From contig NZ_FXXQ01000001.1 of NCBI RefSeq assembly GCF_900184815.1, forward strand, positions 310,001 to 374,000: a stretch of 64,000 bases of DNA, read 5' to 3'. Under the pieces are notes generated by a model. It saw only the letters and a list, made by a program, of their open reading frames with translations, was not told the origin of the DNA and searched no databases. This document shows positions 21,175 through 30,558 of the stretch, one piece after another (positions within the stretch are counted from its first letter, which is position 1; each line of letters opens with the position of its first letter). Source of the stretch: Boseongicola aestuarii (lineage in GTDB: Bacteria; Pseudomonadota; Alphaproteobacteria; Rhodobacterales; Rhodobacteraceae). Both the position numbers and the translations under genes were made by a program.

Positions 21175-21453
21175 CTATGATTGTCTATAGCGCTGAATTC
21201 CCGTCGCTTTCAGGGCGGACTCACCATGCCGCACAACCAAGGATTGCCACCCTCCGAATTCCTCATCCGAAATCTCATACATTTCCAAGGCATCATCACG
21301 CTTGATCAACCCCGCTTCGACCGCGCGCACAACTGCTGCTTTGCTACTGGCCACCCACCTTCCGGTATTGGGCTCTGGCAAGTCAGCGCGCGTCATTGAA
21401 CTTCCGACAGGCAGCGTAACCGCACGTGGTCCATCAACTTTTTTCAAATACAT
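21175..21453 (-). CDS. sciP: SciP-like CtrA-inhibitory regulator (DUF1153)
   Basis: Small helix-turn-helix protein. In Caulobacter, SciP binds CtrA and blocks CtrA-dependent transcription. The 92-aa product carries the family signatures KKVDGPRAVTLP, MTRADLPEPNTGRWV, RKAAVV-type helix residues and EEFGGWQSLVVRHGESALKAT. I chose the ATG at 21453 although the frame stays open upstream, because it matches the usual protein start and AAGGA precedes it. It lies 91 bp upstream of ctrA on the same strand, as expected for a functional pair. Confidence 0.88.
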   Translation of the reverse strand: MYLKKVDGPRAVTLPVGSSMTRADLPEPNTGRWVASSKAAVVRAVEAGLIKRDDALEMYEISDEEFGGWQSLVVRHGESALKATGIQRYRQS

Positions 21454-21583
21454 TCCGGCCATCCTTCGACAAGATTGGCCGCAACACTGCATCATAGGCC
21501 TTAACTCAGAGTGAAGGCCGCTCTTGCGACTAGTTAGCATTTTCCTATATCTCTCTCGAACCCATCCATGAACGGTGACGGCT

Positions 21584-22729
21584 ATGGCGCTCGATGATCG
21601 CGACGCATTAAATTCCCTCGGCTTTCCCAAAGCCCCGGCTGACACTCGCGTGGTCGTCGCCATGTCCGGCGGCGTGGACAGTTCCGTGGTCGCGGCTGAA
21701 CTTGCGCGCGAAGGCTATGACGTCGTTGGCGTCACGCTTCAGCTTTATGATCACGGGGCCGCTTTGTCGAAAAAGGGGGCCTGCTGTGCTGGGATCGACA
21801 TTCATGACGCGCGCCGGGTCGCCGAGGACATGGGCTTTCCGCACTATGTGCTCGACTACGAAAATATCTTCCGGGATGCGGTCATCGATGAATTCGCCGA
21901 TAGCTATCTTGCCGGCGCCACGCCCGTTCCCTGCATCCGCTGCAATGAGCGGGTGAAATTCAAGGACCTTCTGGAAACCGCCAAGGATCTGGATGCCGAT
22001 TGCATGGCCACAGGCCACTACATCCAGCGCAAAGTCGGCAAAGACGGTCCCGAACTACACATGGCCGCGGACACGACACGCGATCAGAGCTATTTCCTGT
22101 TCTCGACAACACCGGAGCAATTATCGTTCCTGCGTTTCCCCCTTGGTCACCTGAAGTCCAAGGACGAAACACGTGTGCTTGCGGCGAGGCATGGGCTTGG
22201 CGTGGCCGATAAACCCGACAGCCAGGACATCTGCTTTGTTCCAAACGGGGATTATGCAAGTGTCATAGAGAAACTTCGGCCCGGCGCGGCTGAACCCGGT
22301 GACATCGTGCACGCGGATGGACGCGTCGTTGGCAGCCACAAAGGCGTCATACACTATACGATCGGGCAAAGGCGCGGGCTTGGCATCGGCGGGCTGGAAG
22401 AGCCGCTTTATGTGGTTAAGCTCGATGTGGACGCGCGCAAGGTCGTGGTCGGTCCGAAAGAAATGCTTTCAACACGGATCATTCCCGTGCGCGAAATCAA
22501 CTGGCTTGGCGATGCGCCAATGGCCTCTCAAGACGAGTGGTCTGTCTCGGTCAAGGTCCGTTCCACCCGCCCTCCGACGGAAGCCCTGATCCGCCCGCTG
22601 TCCGAAACAGAAGCCGAAGTCGAGCTTTTCACGCCCGAAGAAGGTGTTTCGCCGGGGCAGGCATGCGTTTTCTATCAGACCGGCGCAAGCCGCGTGCTTG
22701 GGGGCGGCTGGATTTGGCGCAGCTACTGA
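21584..22729 (+). CDS. mnmA: tRNA-specific 2-thiouridylase MnmA
   Basis: Installs the 2-thio group on wobble uridine 34 of Lys, Glu and Gln tRNAs. The 381-aa protein has the PP-loop SGGVDSS (28-34), the cysteine region [11 protein letters not shown] with Cys120, and the second catalytic Cys217 in QDICFVP. An in-frame GTG at 21575 is an alternative start; neither has a strong ribosome site. It is divergent from sciP, and its end overlaps the end of lpxB by 7 bp. Confidence 0.96.
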   Translation: MALDDRDALNSLGFPKAPADTRVVVAMSGGVDSSVVAAELAREGYDVVGVTLQLYDHGAALSKKGACCAGIDIHDARRVAEDMGFPHYVLDYENIFRDAVIDEFADSYLAGATPVPCIRCNERVKFKDLLETAKDLDADCMATGHYIQRKVGKDGPELHMAADTTRDQSYFLFSTTPEQLSFLRFPLGHLKSKDETRVLAARHGLGVADKPDSQDICFVPNGDYASVIEKLRPGAAEPGDIVHADGRVVGSHKGVIHYTIGQRRGLGIGGLEEPLYVVKLDVDARKVVVGPKEMLSTRIIPVREINWLGDAPMASQDEWSVSVKVRSTRPPTEALIRPLSETEAEVELFTPEEGVSPGQACVFYQTGASRVLGGGWIWRSY

Positions 22730-23895
22730 GGCCGTTCGGCATTCACAACCCGAACGACGGCCTTTGCAGCCCGTAATCCGGGAGCCTCGCCCCCGCGTCC
22801 CAGACGCTCCATGGTGAGGTCCATCGCGGCGACCTGTCTGTCACGGGCGGCCTTGTCCGTCAGAAGTGGCAGTAACGCGTCTGCGATAGCCGGCGCGCGG
22901 CACGCTGGCCCGAGAAACTCCGGGATGACCTTTTCCCCGCTCACCAGATTGACCAATGTGACCGTGTCGATCACCGCAAGACGCGACATGATCTGCCAAC
23001 TAAGCCAACTCATGTCGTAGGCGACCACCATCGGCGTGCCACTTGCGGCCAGTTCCAGCGAGACTGTCCCGGACGCCGCCAAAGCCACATCCGCTGCCCG
23101 AAAGGCCGCCCGCTTTCTGCCGGCAGCGTCGCTTCCTTCGCGGGGGTCCAGAACAATCGGGTTGCCGGGCCAACTTGCGACGGCCTGCTTCACGAGGCCA
23201 ACAACGGCTGACGCCGCAGGCACGACGATCCGTGCCGTTGGGTGCGCCGCAAGGACTGGCTCAATGGCAGCCCCAAAGACAGACGTAAGGCGCGCCACTT
23301 CGCTCTTGCGCGATCCCGGAAGAACAAGCAGCAAGGGCGCGTCCGCTATCCCCTCGTCCTGGCGAAATGCGCGCACGTCTTGGTCACTTGCGACGGGCTC
23401 GGCAACGACGGGATGCCCGACGAAATCGCATCCCATCCCAGCCGCTTCCATCAAGGGCGGCTCGAACGGCAAAAGTGCAAGCACATGATCGATATGCGCC
23501 GCCATTTTGTCCGCCCGCTTTGGGCGCCACGCCCAAACCGATGGCGCGACATAGTGAATGGTCCTGATCGAGGACCGTGCCTTCACCAGCTTGGCCAAAC
23601 GCAGCGAAAAATCGGGGCTGTCGATGGTGATAAGCACATCCGGCGCCCACTCAAGGACAGCCTTGGCGGTCTCATTGAGGCGTTTCCTCAGATCAAGATA
23701 CCTCGGCAGCACTTCGGAAATGCCCATGACCGACAACTCGTCCATGGGAAAAAGGCTTTCGACACCTTCGGCCTGCATAAGCGGCCCACCGACACCGCGT
23801 AATTCAAGCTCTGGCACCAGACTGCGCAAACCGGCCAGCAATGCGCCGCCAAGCTTGTCGCCGGAAAGCTCGCCTGCCAGAACGAAAACCTTCAT
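22723..23895 (-). CDS. lpxB: Lipid-A-disaccharide synthase
   Basis: Joins UDP-diacylglucosamine and lipid X to form the lipid A disaccharide. The 390-aa protein begins with [16 protein letters not shown] and contains [26 protein letters not shown] and [10 protein letters not shown], all typical of LpxB (GT19). The frame is open 40 codons further upstream, but the ATG at 23895 starts the conserved sequence. It is the last gene of the lpxA-lpxI-lpxB run, 37 bp behind lpxI. Confidence 0.97.
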   Translation of the reverse strand: MKVFVLAGELSGDKLGGALLAGLRSLVPELELRGVGGPLMQAEGVESLFPMDELSVMGISEVLPRYLDLRKRLNETAKAVLEWAPDVLITIDSPDFSLRLAKLVKARSSIRTIHYVAPSVWAWRPKRADKMAAHIDHVLALLPFEPPLMEAAGMGCDFVGHPVVAEPVASDQDVRAFRQDEGIADAPLLLVLPGSRKSEVARLTSVFGAAIEPVLAAHPTARIVVPAASAVVGLVKQAVASWPGNPIVLDPREGSDAAGRKRAAFRAADVALAASGTVSLELAASGTPMVVAYDMSWLSWQIMSRLAVIDTVTLVNLVSGEKVIPEFLGPACRAPAIADALLPLLTDKAARDRQVAAMDLTMERLGRGGEAPGLRAAKAVVRVVNAERPQ

Positions 23896-23932
23896 TCTGG
23901 CATCGCCTGCAAGTGGAAGACCGAAACCATCC

Positions 23933-24721
23933 TTACCCGCTCCGGACCCAAAGAAAGACACCCGCCCCGTCTGCCGCCGCAACAACATCAGCCAGATCAA
24001 GTACCATAACACCACCGGCCTCTATGACAAGGCCGTCCAGACCGGCCTTCGCGACGCGCTGCACGGTTTCAACACCCACGACAGGAAGATCAATTCTTGC
24101 GTCCTGCGCCGGCTTCTTGGCCTTGAAGAACAAGCCACCCGGACCGAAGGCCGTGCCAACCAGAGTTTCCAGCATGAAATCCGTGCCTGGCAAGGCTTCG
24201 AGCGCTAGAGCCTGCCCTTTTCGCACCACGCAGGACTGCCCAAGATCTAGATCACCCAGAGCGGCTGCAATTTCGGCAGCCCTTTTTGCGTCAAGGCGGT
24301 GGTGATCCTCGATCTGACGTTTGCTGACGACGCCTTCAGCGGGCAAAAGATCGGGAGCAATCGCGCTGGCCGCCCTGATCTGCAGTCCGGCCTCTTCGAA
24401 AATCGACAGGACAACACGCAGCGCCGCGTCATCGCCCATTTGCAGTGCCGCCAGAATGCGTGGCACCAGCGGCATGGTGGCCGCATCAAGCGCGGATGGA
24501 TCGACCTCGGGTCGCGCGATTGCACCGGCAAAACACACCTCAGTGATGCCTGCGGCTTTCAGATCGCTGATCAATGTGCCCAGCGTCTCCAGGCGAAATC
24601 GTCGATCCGGCGTCAGACCTTCGGGATCAAATCCCTCCAGCGAGGCTATATGCGGCGGCGTCGACAACCAATCGACCAGAATACGCGGCAACCGCCCCTG
24701 CCCGGCAATCAAGGCCAGCAT
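23933..24721 (-). CDS. lpxI: UDP-2,3-diacylglucosamine pyrophosphatase LpxI
   Basis: Hydrolyses UDP-2,3-diacylglucosamine to lipid X, the step done by LpxH in enterics. The 262-aa protein belongs to the LpxI family (formerly DUF1009): LALIAGQGRLPRILVD at the start and the motifs FAGAIARPEVDP, GTDFMLETLVG, DLPVVGVETVQR and EAGGVMVLDLADV. Its position between lpxA and lpxB confirms the role. It starts 4 bp after lpxA ends. Confidence 0.95.
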   Translation of the reverse strand: MLALIAGQGRLPRILVDWLSTPPHIASLEGFDPEGLTPDRRFRLETLGTLISDLKAAGITEVCFAGAIARPEVDPSALDAATMPLVPRILAALQMGDDAALRVVLSIFEEAGLQIRAASAIAPDLLPAEGVVSKRQIEDHHRLDAKRAAEIAAALGDLDLGQSCVVRKGQALALEALPGTDFMLETLVGTAFGPGGLFFKAKKPAQDARIDLPVVGVETVQRVAKAGLDGLVIEAGGVMVLDLADVVAAADGAGVFLWVRSG

Positions 24722-24725
24722 CGCC

Positions 24726-25526
24726 CTAGTGCTCCGGCGTCAGAAACGAACGATCTGAAGACCCGAGAATGAACTCAAGGATCTCATTCACATAGGCACT
24801 GTCTTCCGTTTCCTTAAGCGCCCGCGCCCGTTCGAGAAACGCACCCTCTCCGCTAGCCAGCGCCTGAAACGCCGCCCGAAGTGCCGAGATCTCGGCCCGG
24901 TCCACGCCGCGACGCTTCAGCCCGACAAGGTTCAGCCCGTCAAGCGATCCACGCGGCCCCTGCACAAGACCATATGGAATGACATCATTGGTCACCATCG
25001 TGACGGCTCCAATGATGGCACCCTTGCCAATCCGCACCCACTGATGCACACCGGAAAGCCCGCCGATGATCACATCGTCCCCGATGACACAGTGACCGGC
25101 AATCGCGCCCTGATTGGCGACAATCACACGGTCGCCGACAATCGCGTCGTGCGCCACATGGGACCCTGTCATGAACAGGCAGTCATCCCCGACCCGCGTT
25201 TCGCCACCGCCGCCTTCGGTGCCGGTATTCATCGTCACACCTTCGCGAATTCGGTTCCGCTTGCCGACGATCAACCGGGTCGCCTCGCCCTTGAATTTCA
25301 GGTCCTGAGGTATCTCGCCGATAACGGCGCCGGGGAAAATTACCGTCTGCGCACCAACCTTTGTAATGCCGGTCACCACCGCATGGGACTTTACCTCAAC
25401 GCCCTCATCAAGGACCACATCCGCACCAATGAGCGAAAACGGACCAACCCTGGCACCGGCCTTGATGGTCGCACCCTGCTCGATCACCGCAGAGGGATGC
25501 ACCTGGGCGGCTGGATCAACGCTCAC
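24726..25526 (-). CDS. lpxA: UDP-N-acetylglucosamine acyltransferase
   Basis: First enzyme of lipid A synthesis; transfers 3-hydroxyacyl from ACP to UDP-GlcNAc. The 266-aa protein shows the left-handed beta-helix hexapeptide repeats and a catalytic region [13 protein letters not shown]. The C-terminal helical domain [10 protein letters not shown] is also present. The GTG start overlaps the fabZ stop as GTGA. Confidence 0.97.
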   Translation of the reverse strand: MSVDPAAQVHPSAVIEQGATIKAGARVGPFSLIGADVVLDEGVEVKSHAVVTGITKVGAQTVIFPGAVIGEIPQDLKFKGEATRLIVGKRNRIREGVTMNTGTEGGGGETRVGDDCLFMTGSHVAHDAIVGDRVIVANQGAIAGHCVIGDDVIIGGLSGVHQWVRIGKGAIIGAVTMVTNDVIPYGLVQGPRGSLDGLNLVGLKRRGVDRAEISALRAAFQALASGEGAFLERARALKETEDSAYVNEILEFILGSSDRSFLTPEH

Positions 25527-25978
25527 TTTGGCAAATCCATCATCGCGGTGAATTCACACTCACAAGCGACTTCCCCCTCAACAGTCGCGCGGCCCTTGAA
25601 CTTCCAGACCTTGCCACCGCCTCGAAGCGTTTCGACCTCCATGCGAAGCGTGTCGCCGGGAATGACTTTGCGGCGGAATTTCACGCTTTCCATCGCCATG
25701 AAATAAACACCGAAATTCTTGCCGGCCAAATCCAAACCGACACCCGCAATCACGGCCGCCGTTTGCGCCAAGGCCTCGACCATCAAGACACCCGGGAACA
25801 CGGGCATACCCGGAAAATGACCGGTAAACTGAGGCTCGTTCATGGTCACGTTCTTGATGCCGACACCGGACTTCGTGCCGTCGATGTCAATCACCCTGTC
25901 GACCAGCAAAAAGGGGTATCTGTGCGGAAGGATGCGTTGGATCAGGTCGATATCAGCGCGTGCGAGCGTCTCGGTCAT
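25523..25978 (-). CDS. fabZ: 3-hydroxyacyl-ACP dehydratase FabZ
   Basis: Dehydrates 3-hydroxyacyl-ACP in fatty-acid elongation and competes with LpxA for the same substrate. The 151-aa hot-dog-fold enzyme has the catalytic histidine block [19 protein letters not shown] and the preceding [13 protein letters not shown]. It is translationally coupled to lpxA through the overlapping stop/start. Confidence 0.97.
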   Translation of the reverse strand: MTETLARADIDLIQRILPHRYPFLLVDRVIDIDGTKSGVGIKNVTMNEPQFTGHFPGMPVFPGVLMVEALAQTAAVIAGVGLDLAGKNFGVYFMAMESVKFRRKVIPGDTLRMEVETLRGGGKVWKFKGRATVEGEVACECEFTAMMDLPK

Positions 25979-26040
25979 TTGGAGCGTCCTCTCCCCGTTT
26001 TTTTAGGTGGTATCAAGCGCGCCGCGTTGCCGCAAGCAGG

Positions 26041-26577
26041 TCACTCGATCGCGGCAGCCGCATTGACGCGAGTAATCGCTTCGTCCGTTATATCGATCCG
26101 ATCCGCCGACAAAAAGACATCGCGTCGGTCCAAAACGACCAGCGCGCCACGTTCGCGCACGATATCCGAAATGATCCCCGCCACATCGTTGAAAAAGTCC
26201 TGTCGCGCCGCGTCCCGAAGCCTGTTCACCTCGCGCGCCTTTTCATCCTGCGCCTTGCGAATTCTCTGAACGTCCGCATCAAACGCATCCGCCAACGCGC
26301 GGAATTCGTCAGGGAGCAACGTCGCTCGGCGTTCGGTCAGCTCTTGCTCGCGCGCGATAAGCTCGCCTTCGATCCGAGCATTCTCGGCAGCGAGGGCCTC
26401 GACTTCGGACTCGATCGCCCCGGCAGACCTTGCCCCAAGGCGGGTCTCCTGAAATAGGCGATCCTGATCTATCGTCAGGATTGGTGGAGGTAGATTAAGT
26501 CCTATTTCCTGCGCGTTCAGGGCGGGCGGCGTCAGGCAGAAACCAATCGCCAGCCAAAGGCATATACCCCGCCACAT
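26041..26577 (-). CDS. OmpH/Skp-family periplasmic chaperone
   Basis: Periplasmic chaperone that holds unfolded outer-membrane proteins on the way to BamA. The 178-aa protein has a signal peptide (through residue about 22, NAQE), a short beta region (PILTIDQDRLF) and a long charged coiled-coil (EVEALAAENARIEGEL...AREVNRLRDAARQDFF). It then returns to the body domain, as in Skp. It starts 3 bp after the bamA stop, the standard bamA-skp arrangement. Confidence 0.88.
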   Translation of the reverse strand: MWRGICLWLAIGFCLTPPALNAQEIGLNLPPPILTIDQDRLFQETRLGARSAGAIESEVEALAAENARIEGELIAREQELTERRATLLPDEFRALADAFDADVQRIRKAQDEKAREVNRLRDAARQDFFNDVAGIISDIVRERGALVVLDRRDVFLSADRIDITDEAITRVNAAAAIE

Positions 26578-26580
26578 GGG

Positions 26581-28878
26581 TCAGAACGCCGTCGAAATCG
26601 TGAAATCAAAGCTGCGTTCGTCGTCCAGCGGATTGGATTTGATGGGGTTCGAGAAATTCATGCGCAATGGACCGACCGGCGTGTCCCAAAGTAGCGAAAA
26701 TCCGATCGCAGAGCGAAGCTCGAAATCATCGTCGACCGTCAAGTCCCCATCCGTGTTGTCGAGGCCCCAGAGCGAGCCCATGTCGAAGAACACGCCGCCC
26801 GTTATCCCGAATTCCTCGGGCAGCCCCAGTGGGAAATCCGCTTCAAATCGGGCAGCCACGTACTTGTTGCCGCCAAGAACATCCGATTCCATCGATCCGA
26901 CGTCGCGCGGCCCGATCCCGCGAGACGAAAAGCCTCTGACCTGACGCGAGGACAAGAAGAAGCGATCGGTTATGCGCGTCGTTCCACCGGATGGGGCTGC
27001 GACCACACCACCTTCCAGAATCGCACGCAGCGTCACTTCTTCGTTCCAAATGTCGCGCTGCGCTACGATGCGGGCGGTTGACTTCAGGTATTCCGTATCC
27101 CCGCCAAGGCCCGCGACCTCCTGCCCGAAGCTGAACAGCACGCCGCGGTTCGGATTGAGACCGCCGCGCAGAAGATCGAGCGTATAGTCGTAACCAAACG
27201 AACTGCGGATTAGATCGCCGGCTTCCGCTGCGATGATTTGAGATGCGTCACCCGTCACGTTGAAGATATCTTCGTTTGCCAAGGTATACTTCAACGAAAG
27301 ACGCCCGTTTTCGCTGATCGGAAAACCAAGCGACGGCGATATCGAGGTGATTTGAGTTTCATAGGCCGCGTTGCTGAAATCGGTCGTCCGATCGGTGATC
27401 GACAACCCGAACGACAAATCGCGGTCAAACAAAGCTGGTTCCCGGAAATTGAGACTGATGTCCCTATCCTCCGCGCCGGTCTGGATCTGCACTCCGACGA
27501 ACTGCCCCCGGCCAAGAAAGTTTCTTTCGGAAAACTCAACAACCAATCCGAATCCTGTATCCGTCGAAAAGGTGCCGCCAAAGGTCAGACTGCCGGTCGC
27601 CTGCTCTTCGACGTCGACATCCACGATAATCTGATCCGCCGCCGAGCCTTGCCGCGTCTGTACGTCGACGTCCGCAAAATACCCCAACGCACGAATGCGT
27701 TCAGCGGAATTGCGGATTTCGCGCGGATTGAAGGGATCGCCCTCAACCGGATCGAACTGGCGGCGAATAACGCGGTCAAGCGTGGTCGTGTTTCCTTCGA
27801 CATCGATCCGCTCGATAAAGACACGCTGGCCCCGCACCAGCGCGAATTCCACGTCCAGCGTCAGGTCGCGCGCATTCCGGGTCACGCGCGGCTCGACCCG
27901 CAGGAAATCAAAGCCCTGCTGCAAGGCAAGTCGTTCAAGTCGCTCGATCTGCTCGTCGATACGCGATGGATTCCACGTTTCACCACTGCGCACCCGCAGC
28001 GCATCTCGATAGGAATCGATATTTGCATCCGGGAACTCAGACGTGACCGACACGGCCCCTACCGAGAACTGCTGCCCTTCGCGGACGGTGAAAGTCACGA
28101 AACTTGAATCGCGCTCGCGCGAGAATTCGGACGTGACATCGAGCACGCGAAAATCGACATAGCCGCGGGACTGATAAAAGTCGCTCAAAGCCTGACGATC
28201 AAACGCGATACGTTCGGGAACAAACGAATCCGCCCGGATAATGCTGCGCAAAAAGCCCGCCTGTTTCGTGCCGATCACGCGCCGCAGCCTGCGATCTGAA
28301 AAAGCACGGTTTCCCACGAAACTGATGCGCTCGTTTTCGACGACGCGCCCCTCGCTCACTTCGAACACCAGATCGACCCGGTTGTCCGTGCGCCGGATGA
28401 TCCGCGGCTCGACCCGCGCGGCCAGTCGACCGGACTCGACATAAGCCTCTACGATGGAGCGTGCATCGCTTTCTGCCTGCGTCGGTGAATAGACCCGGCG
28501 CGGCTCGGACGTCACAACCCCCAAGAGAGTTTCATCCGAAAGGCGGTCGTTGCCTTCGATATTTATCCGATTGATCGTTGGTCGTTCGACGACTTCAATA
28601 CGCAGGCCGCTGCCCACGGGCACTATCACGACCGATTGAAACAATCCCGATGCGTTGATCCGCTGAAGAACGTCGTTGATTTCGCCGTCGCTGAGAACCG
28701 AGCCGGGCGTAATCGCGGCAAGGTCGATGACGGTTGCGTCGGGTATGCGCTGCGTCCCTTCCACGATGATCGACGAAACGCGCGTCTGCGCTGCCGCGTC
28801 ACCAATGCCAAATCCTATCGCAAGGACACCCGCAAACAAACAGTGTGAAAGCTTGAAAGCCCATTTCGCCCGCCTCAT
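26581..28878 (-). CDS. bamA: Outer membrane protein assembly factor BamA
   Basis: Core of the BAM machine that inserts beta-barrel proteins into the outer membrane. The 765-aa protein has a signal peptide (about residues 1-30, ending DAAAQ). POTRA domains fill roughly residues 31-430 (for example VSSIIVEGTQRIPDATV and INRINIEGNDRLSDETL). A 16-strand barrel with GGTFSTDTGFG and the FSSRGIGPRD loop follows. It ends in an aromatic C-terminal strand (FDFTISTAF), the barrel signature. A terminator separates it from the rseP unit upstream. Confidence 0.97.
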   Translation of the reverse strand: MRRAKWAFKLSHCLFAGVLAIGFGIGDAAAQTRVSSIIVEGTQRIPDATVIDLAAITPGSVLSDGEINDVLQRINASGLFQSVVIVPVGSGLRIEVVERPTINRINIEGNDRLSDETLLGVVTSEPRRVYSPTQAESDARSIVEAYVESGRLAARVEPRIIRRTDNRVDLVFEVSEGRVVENERISFVGNRAFSDRRLRRVIGTKQAGFLRSIIRADSFVPERIAFDRQALSDFYQSRGYVDFRVLDVTSEFSRERDSSFVTFTVREGQQFSVGAVSVTSEFPDANIDSYRDALRVRSGETWNPSRIDEQIERLERLALQQGFDFLRVEPRVTRNARDLTLDVEFALVRGQRVFIERIDVEGNTTTLDRVIRRQFDPVEGDPFNPREIRNSAERIRALGYFADVDVQTRQGSAADQIIVDVDVEEQATGSLTFGGTFSTDTGFGLVVEFSERNFLGRGQFVGVQIQTGAEDRDISLNFREPALFDRDLSFGLSITDRTTDFSNAAYETQITSISPSLGFPISENGRLSLKYTLANEDIFNVTGDASQIIAAEAGDLIRSSFGYDYTLDLLRGGLNPNRGVLFSFGQEVAGLGGDTEYLKSTARIVAQRDIWNEEVTLRAILEGGVVAAPSGGTTRITDRFFLSSRQVRGFSSRGIGPRDVGSMESDVLGGNKYVAARFEADFPLGLPEEFGITGGVFFDMGSLWGLDNTDGDLTVDDDFELRSAIGFSLLWDTPVGPLRMNFSNPIKSNPLDDERSFDFTISTAF

Positions 28879-28938
28879 GAAATCACCCGCCCTTTTGATA
28901 TTTATAGCGTGTGATTAAACAGATTCTGAGGGGCTGTC

Positions 28939-28972
28939 AAAAACCAAGGCCGCCCCGAAAGGACGGCCTTTT
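28939..28972 (-). terminator. Intrinsic terminator between the rseP unit and bamA
   Basis: AAGGCCG (28946-28952) pairs with CGGCCTT (28964-28970). On the minus strand the stem is followed by GG and five T residues. It should end transcription coming from rseP and the short ORF before bamA; the opposite strand also shows a short T-run. Confidence 0.8.
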
Positions 28973-28997
28973 CTTGACGTCAGGTTCTGTTGCTGAC

Positions 28998-29126
28998 CTA
29001 AAACTGAGCCCCGATATATGCGGCCAGAAAAAGTGCGCCGCCAAGCGCCAAAAGAGAAATCATTCGGTCGAGGTTAAGCTCCACCAAAAGTTCAAGTCCT
29101 TTGAAACCGCGCTGAATTGCCTGCAT
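28998..29126 (-). CDS. Small membrane protein, 42 aa, downstream of rseP
   Basis: A short ORF encodes a basic/amphipathic start (MQAIQRGFKGLELLVELNL), then DRMISLLALGG and a hydrophobic helix ALFLAAYIGAQF at the C-terminus. It lies 87 bp after rseP on the same strand and just before an intrinsic terminator, so it is probably the last cistron of the rseP transcript. The ribosome site is unclear (GGGAATGG). No family recognised; the ORF could be non-coding. Confidence 0.5.
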   Translation of the reverse strand: MQAIQRGFKGLELLVELNLDRMISLLALGGALFLAAYIGAQF

Positions 29127-29213
29127 GATGCCATTCCCGAATATCTATGGTTCAGAAATATCGGCGGAATGTGGCTGAAATTTGGCTTCGAAGTGTCGGT
29201 TAATTGGCGTTCT

Positions 29214-30551
29214 TCAAGGGCAAAACAGGTCATTTGTGACCGCAAAGACCATCAACCCAAGCATCACCGTCAGCCCGCCGGCCATCAGGTATTTCAAGGC
29301 CTGATCACTTGGTGGTCGTCCCGTCACCGCTTCCCAGAAATAGAAAACCAAGTGTCCGCCATCCAGGACGGGAATGGGAAACAGATTGAGCATACCGACG
29401 GCAGTCGACAGCACCGCGATGAACCAGATGAAGGAAATCCACCCTTGGCTCGCCGCCTGACCAGAGGTTTCGGCGATACCGATCGGACCAGAGATATTGC
29501 AGGTCGAGATCTTACCCGCGATCATGTGATAAAGGCCCGACAGGCTTGATTTCGTGATAAATATGATCTGATTGACGCCATAGCTCATCGCCTCGCCCAA
29601 CGACGGAGTCTCCGAAGCAGGCTCGAACGACATGCCCGGAGACACACCGATAATGTAGCGGGTTTCGAACGAGCCGTCCGCCAAAGGCAAATCCATCCGT
29701 CGGGGCGTCATGACGAAATCGCTGACGTCTCCATCCCGCCATACCGTCAATGCAATGGAATCGCCTTCCGATGCCACGACCTTGTCGCGCAGTTGTTCGA
29801 AGTCGTAAATCGGGTCGCCATCGACGGCTGTTATCACGTCTCCATCTTCAAGCAGGGCCTCTTCCGCAGCTGATCCTGGTGTGACGCCCCCAACGAGTGC
29901 CGGAAACAGCCAGGGGCCGTCCACGACCGCTTCATTCCCATCTCGCAGCACCGTAAAGGTCGAGTTTTCAACCGGCACGAGGCTTTCGCGCAATTCAGTG
30001 AATTCTTCCGTCGGCGGCACTGGGGTCCCATTGATTTTTAGCACTACATCGCCAGGCTCAAGCCCCTGCGTAGTCCCTGGCAAGGTCCGCAATTCCTCGA
30101 TTGTGATCGGGTCGCTTGCCACGCCGCGCGCCATCAAGAGAGCTGCAAATATCAGAAATGATAAAATAAAATTGAAAACAGGGCCGGCAAGAACGGTAAG
30201 AGTTCTGGCCCACAACGGCGCACCATGCATGGTGGCGCGCCGCTCTTCCGCGCTCAGACCGACCATTGCGTCGGCATCTTTGCCCGAAGCTGCGTTTTCG
30301 TCTCCACGGAACTTCACGAATCCACCAAAGGGCAAGGCTGCGATCTGCCAGGCCGTCCCGTGCCGGTCGGTGCGGCTGTAAATCACCGGCCCAAATCCAA
30401 CCGAAAAGACATCCGCCTTGATACCCGTCCAGCGTCCGACGATGTAATGCCCGTATTCGTGAATCGCCACGATCACCGAAAGCGCAATGACGAAAGCGAT
30501 GATGGTGAATGCAAAATTCCCGAAACTCGGAAGCAGCCCAGCCAAATCCAT
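29214..30551 (-). CDS. rseP: RIP metalloprotease RseP
   Basis: Site-2 intramembrane protease that cuts anti-sigma factors and signal-peptide remnants within the inner membrane. The 445-aa protein has the zinc motif HEYGH (31-35) in the first helix. Two PDZ-like regions follow (LEPGDVVLKINGTPV and EDGDVITAVDGDPI). The second active-site motif LDGGH and C-terminal membrane helices come after these. It sits directly after dxr in the conserved frr-uppS-cdsA-dxr-rseP-bamA order. Confidence 0.96.
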   Translation of the reverse strand: MDLAGLLPSFGNFAFTIIAFVIALSVIVAIHEYGHYIVGRWTGIKADVFSVGFGPVIYSRTDRHGTAWQIAALPFGGFVKFRGDENAASGKDADAMVGLSAEERRATMHGAPLWARTLTVLAGPVFNFILSFLIFAALLMARGVASDPITIEELRTLPGTTQGLEPGDVVLKINGTPVPPTEEFTELRESLVPVENSTFTVLRDGNEAVVDGPWLFPALVGGVTPGSAAEEALLEDGDVITAVDGDPIYDFEQLRDKVVASEGDSIALTVWRDGDVSDFVMTPRRMDLPLADGSFETRYIIGVSPGMSFEPASETPSLGEAMSYGVNQIIFITKSSLSGLYHMIAGKISTCNISGPIGIAETSGQAASQGWISFIWFIAVLSTAVGMLNLFPIPVLDGGHLVFYFWEAVTGRPPSDQALKYLMAGGLTVMLGLMVFAVTNDLFCP

Positions 30552-30558
30552 GAAAACC

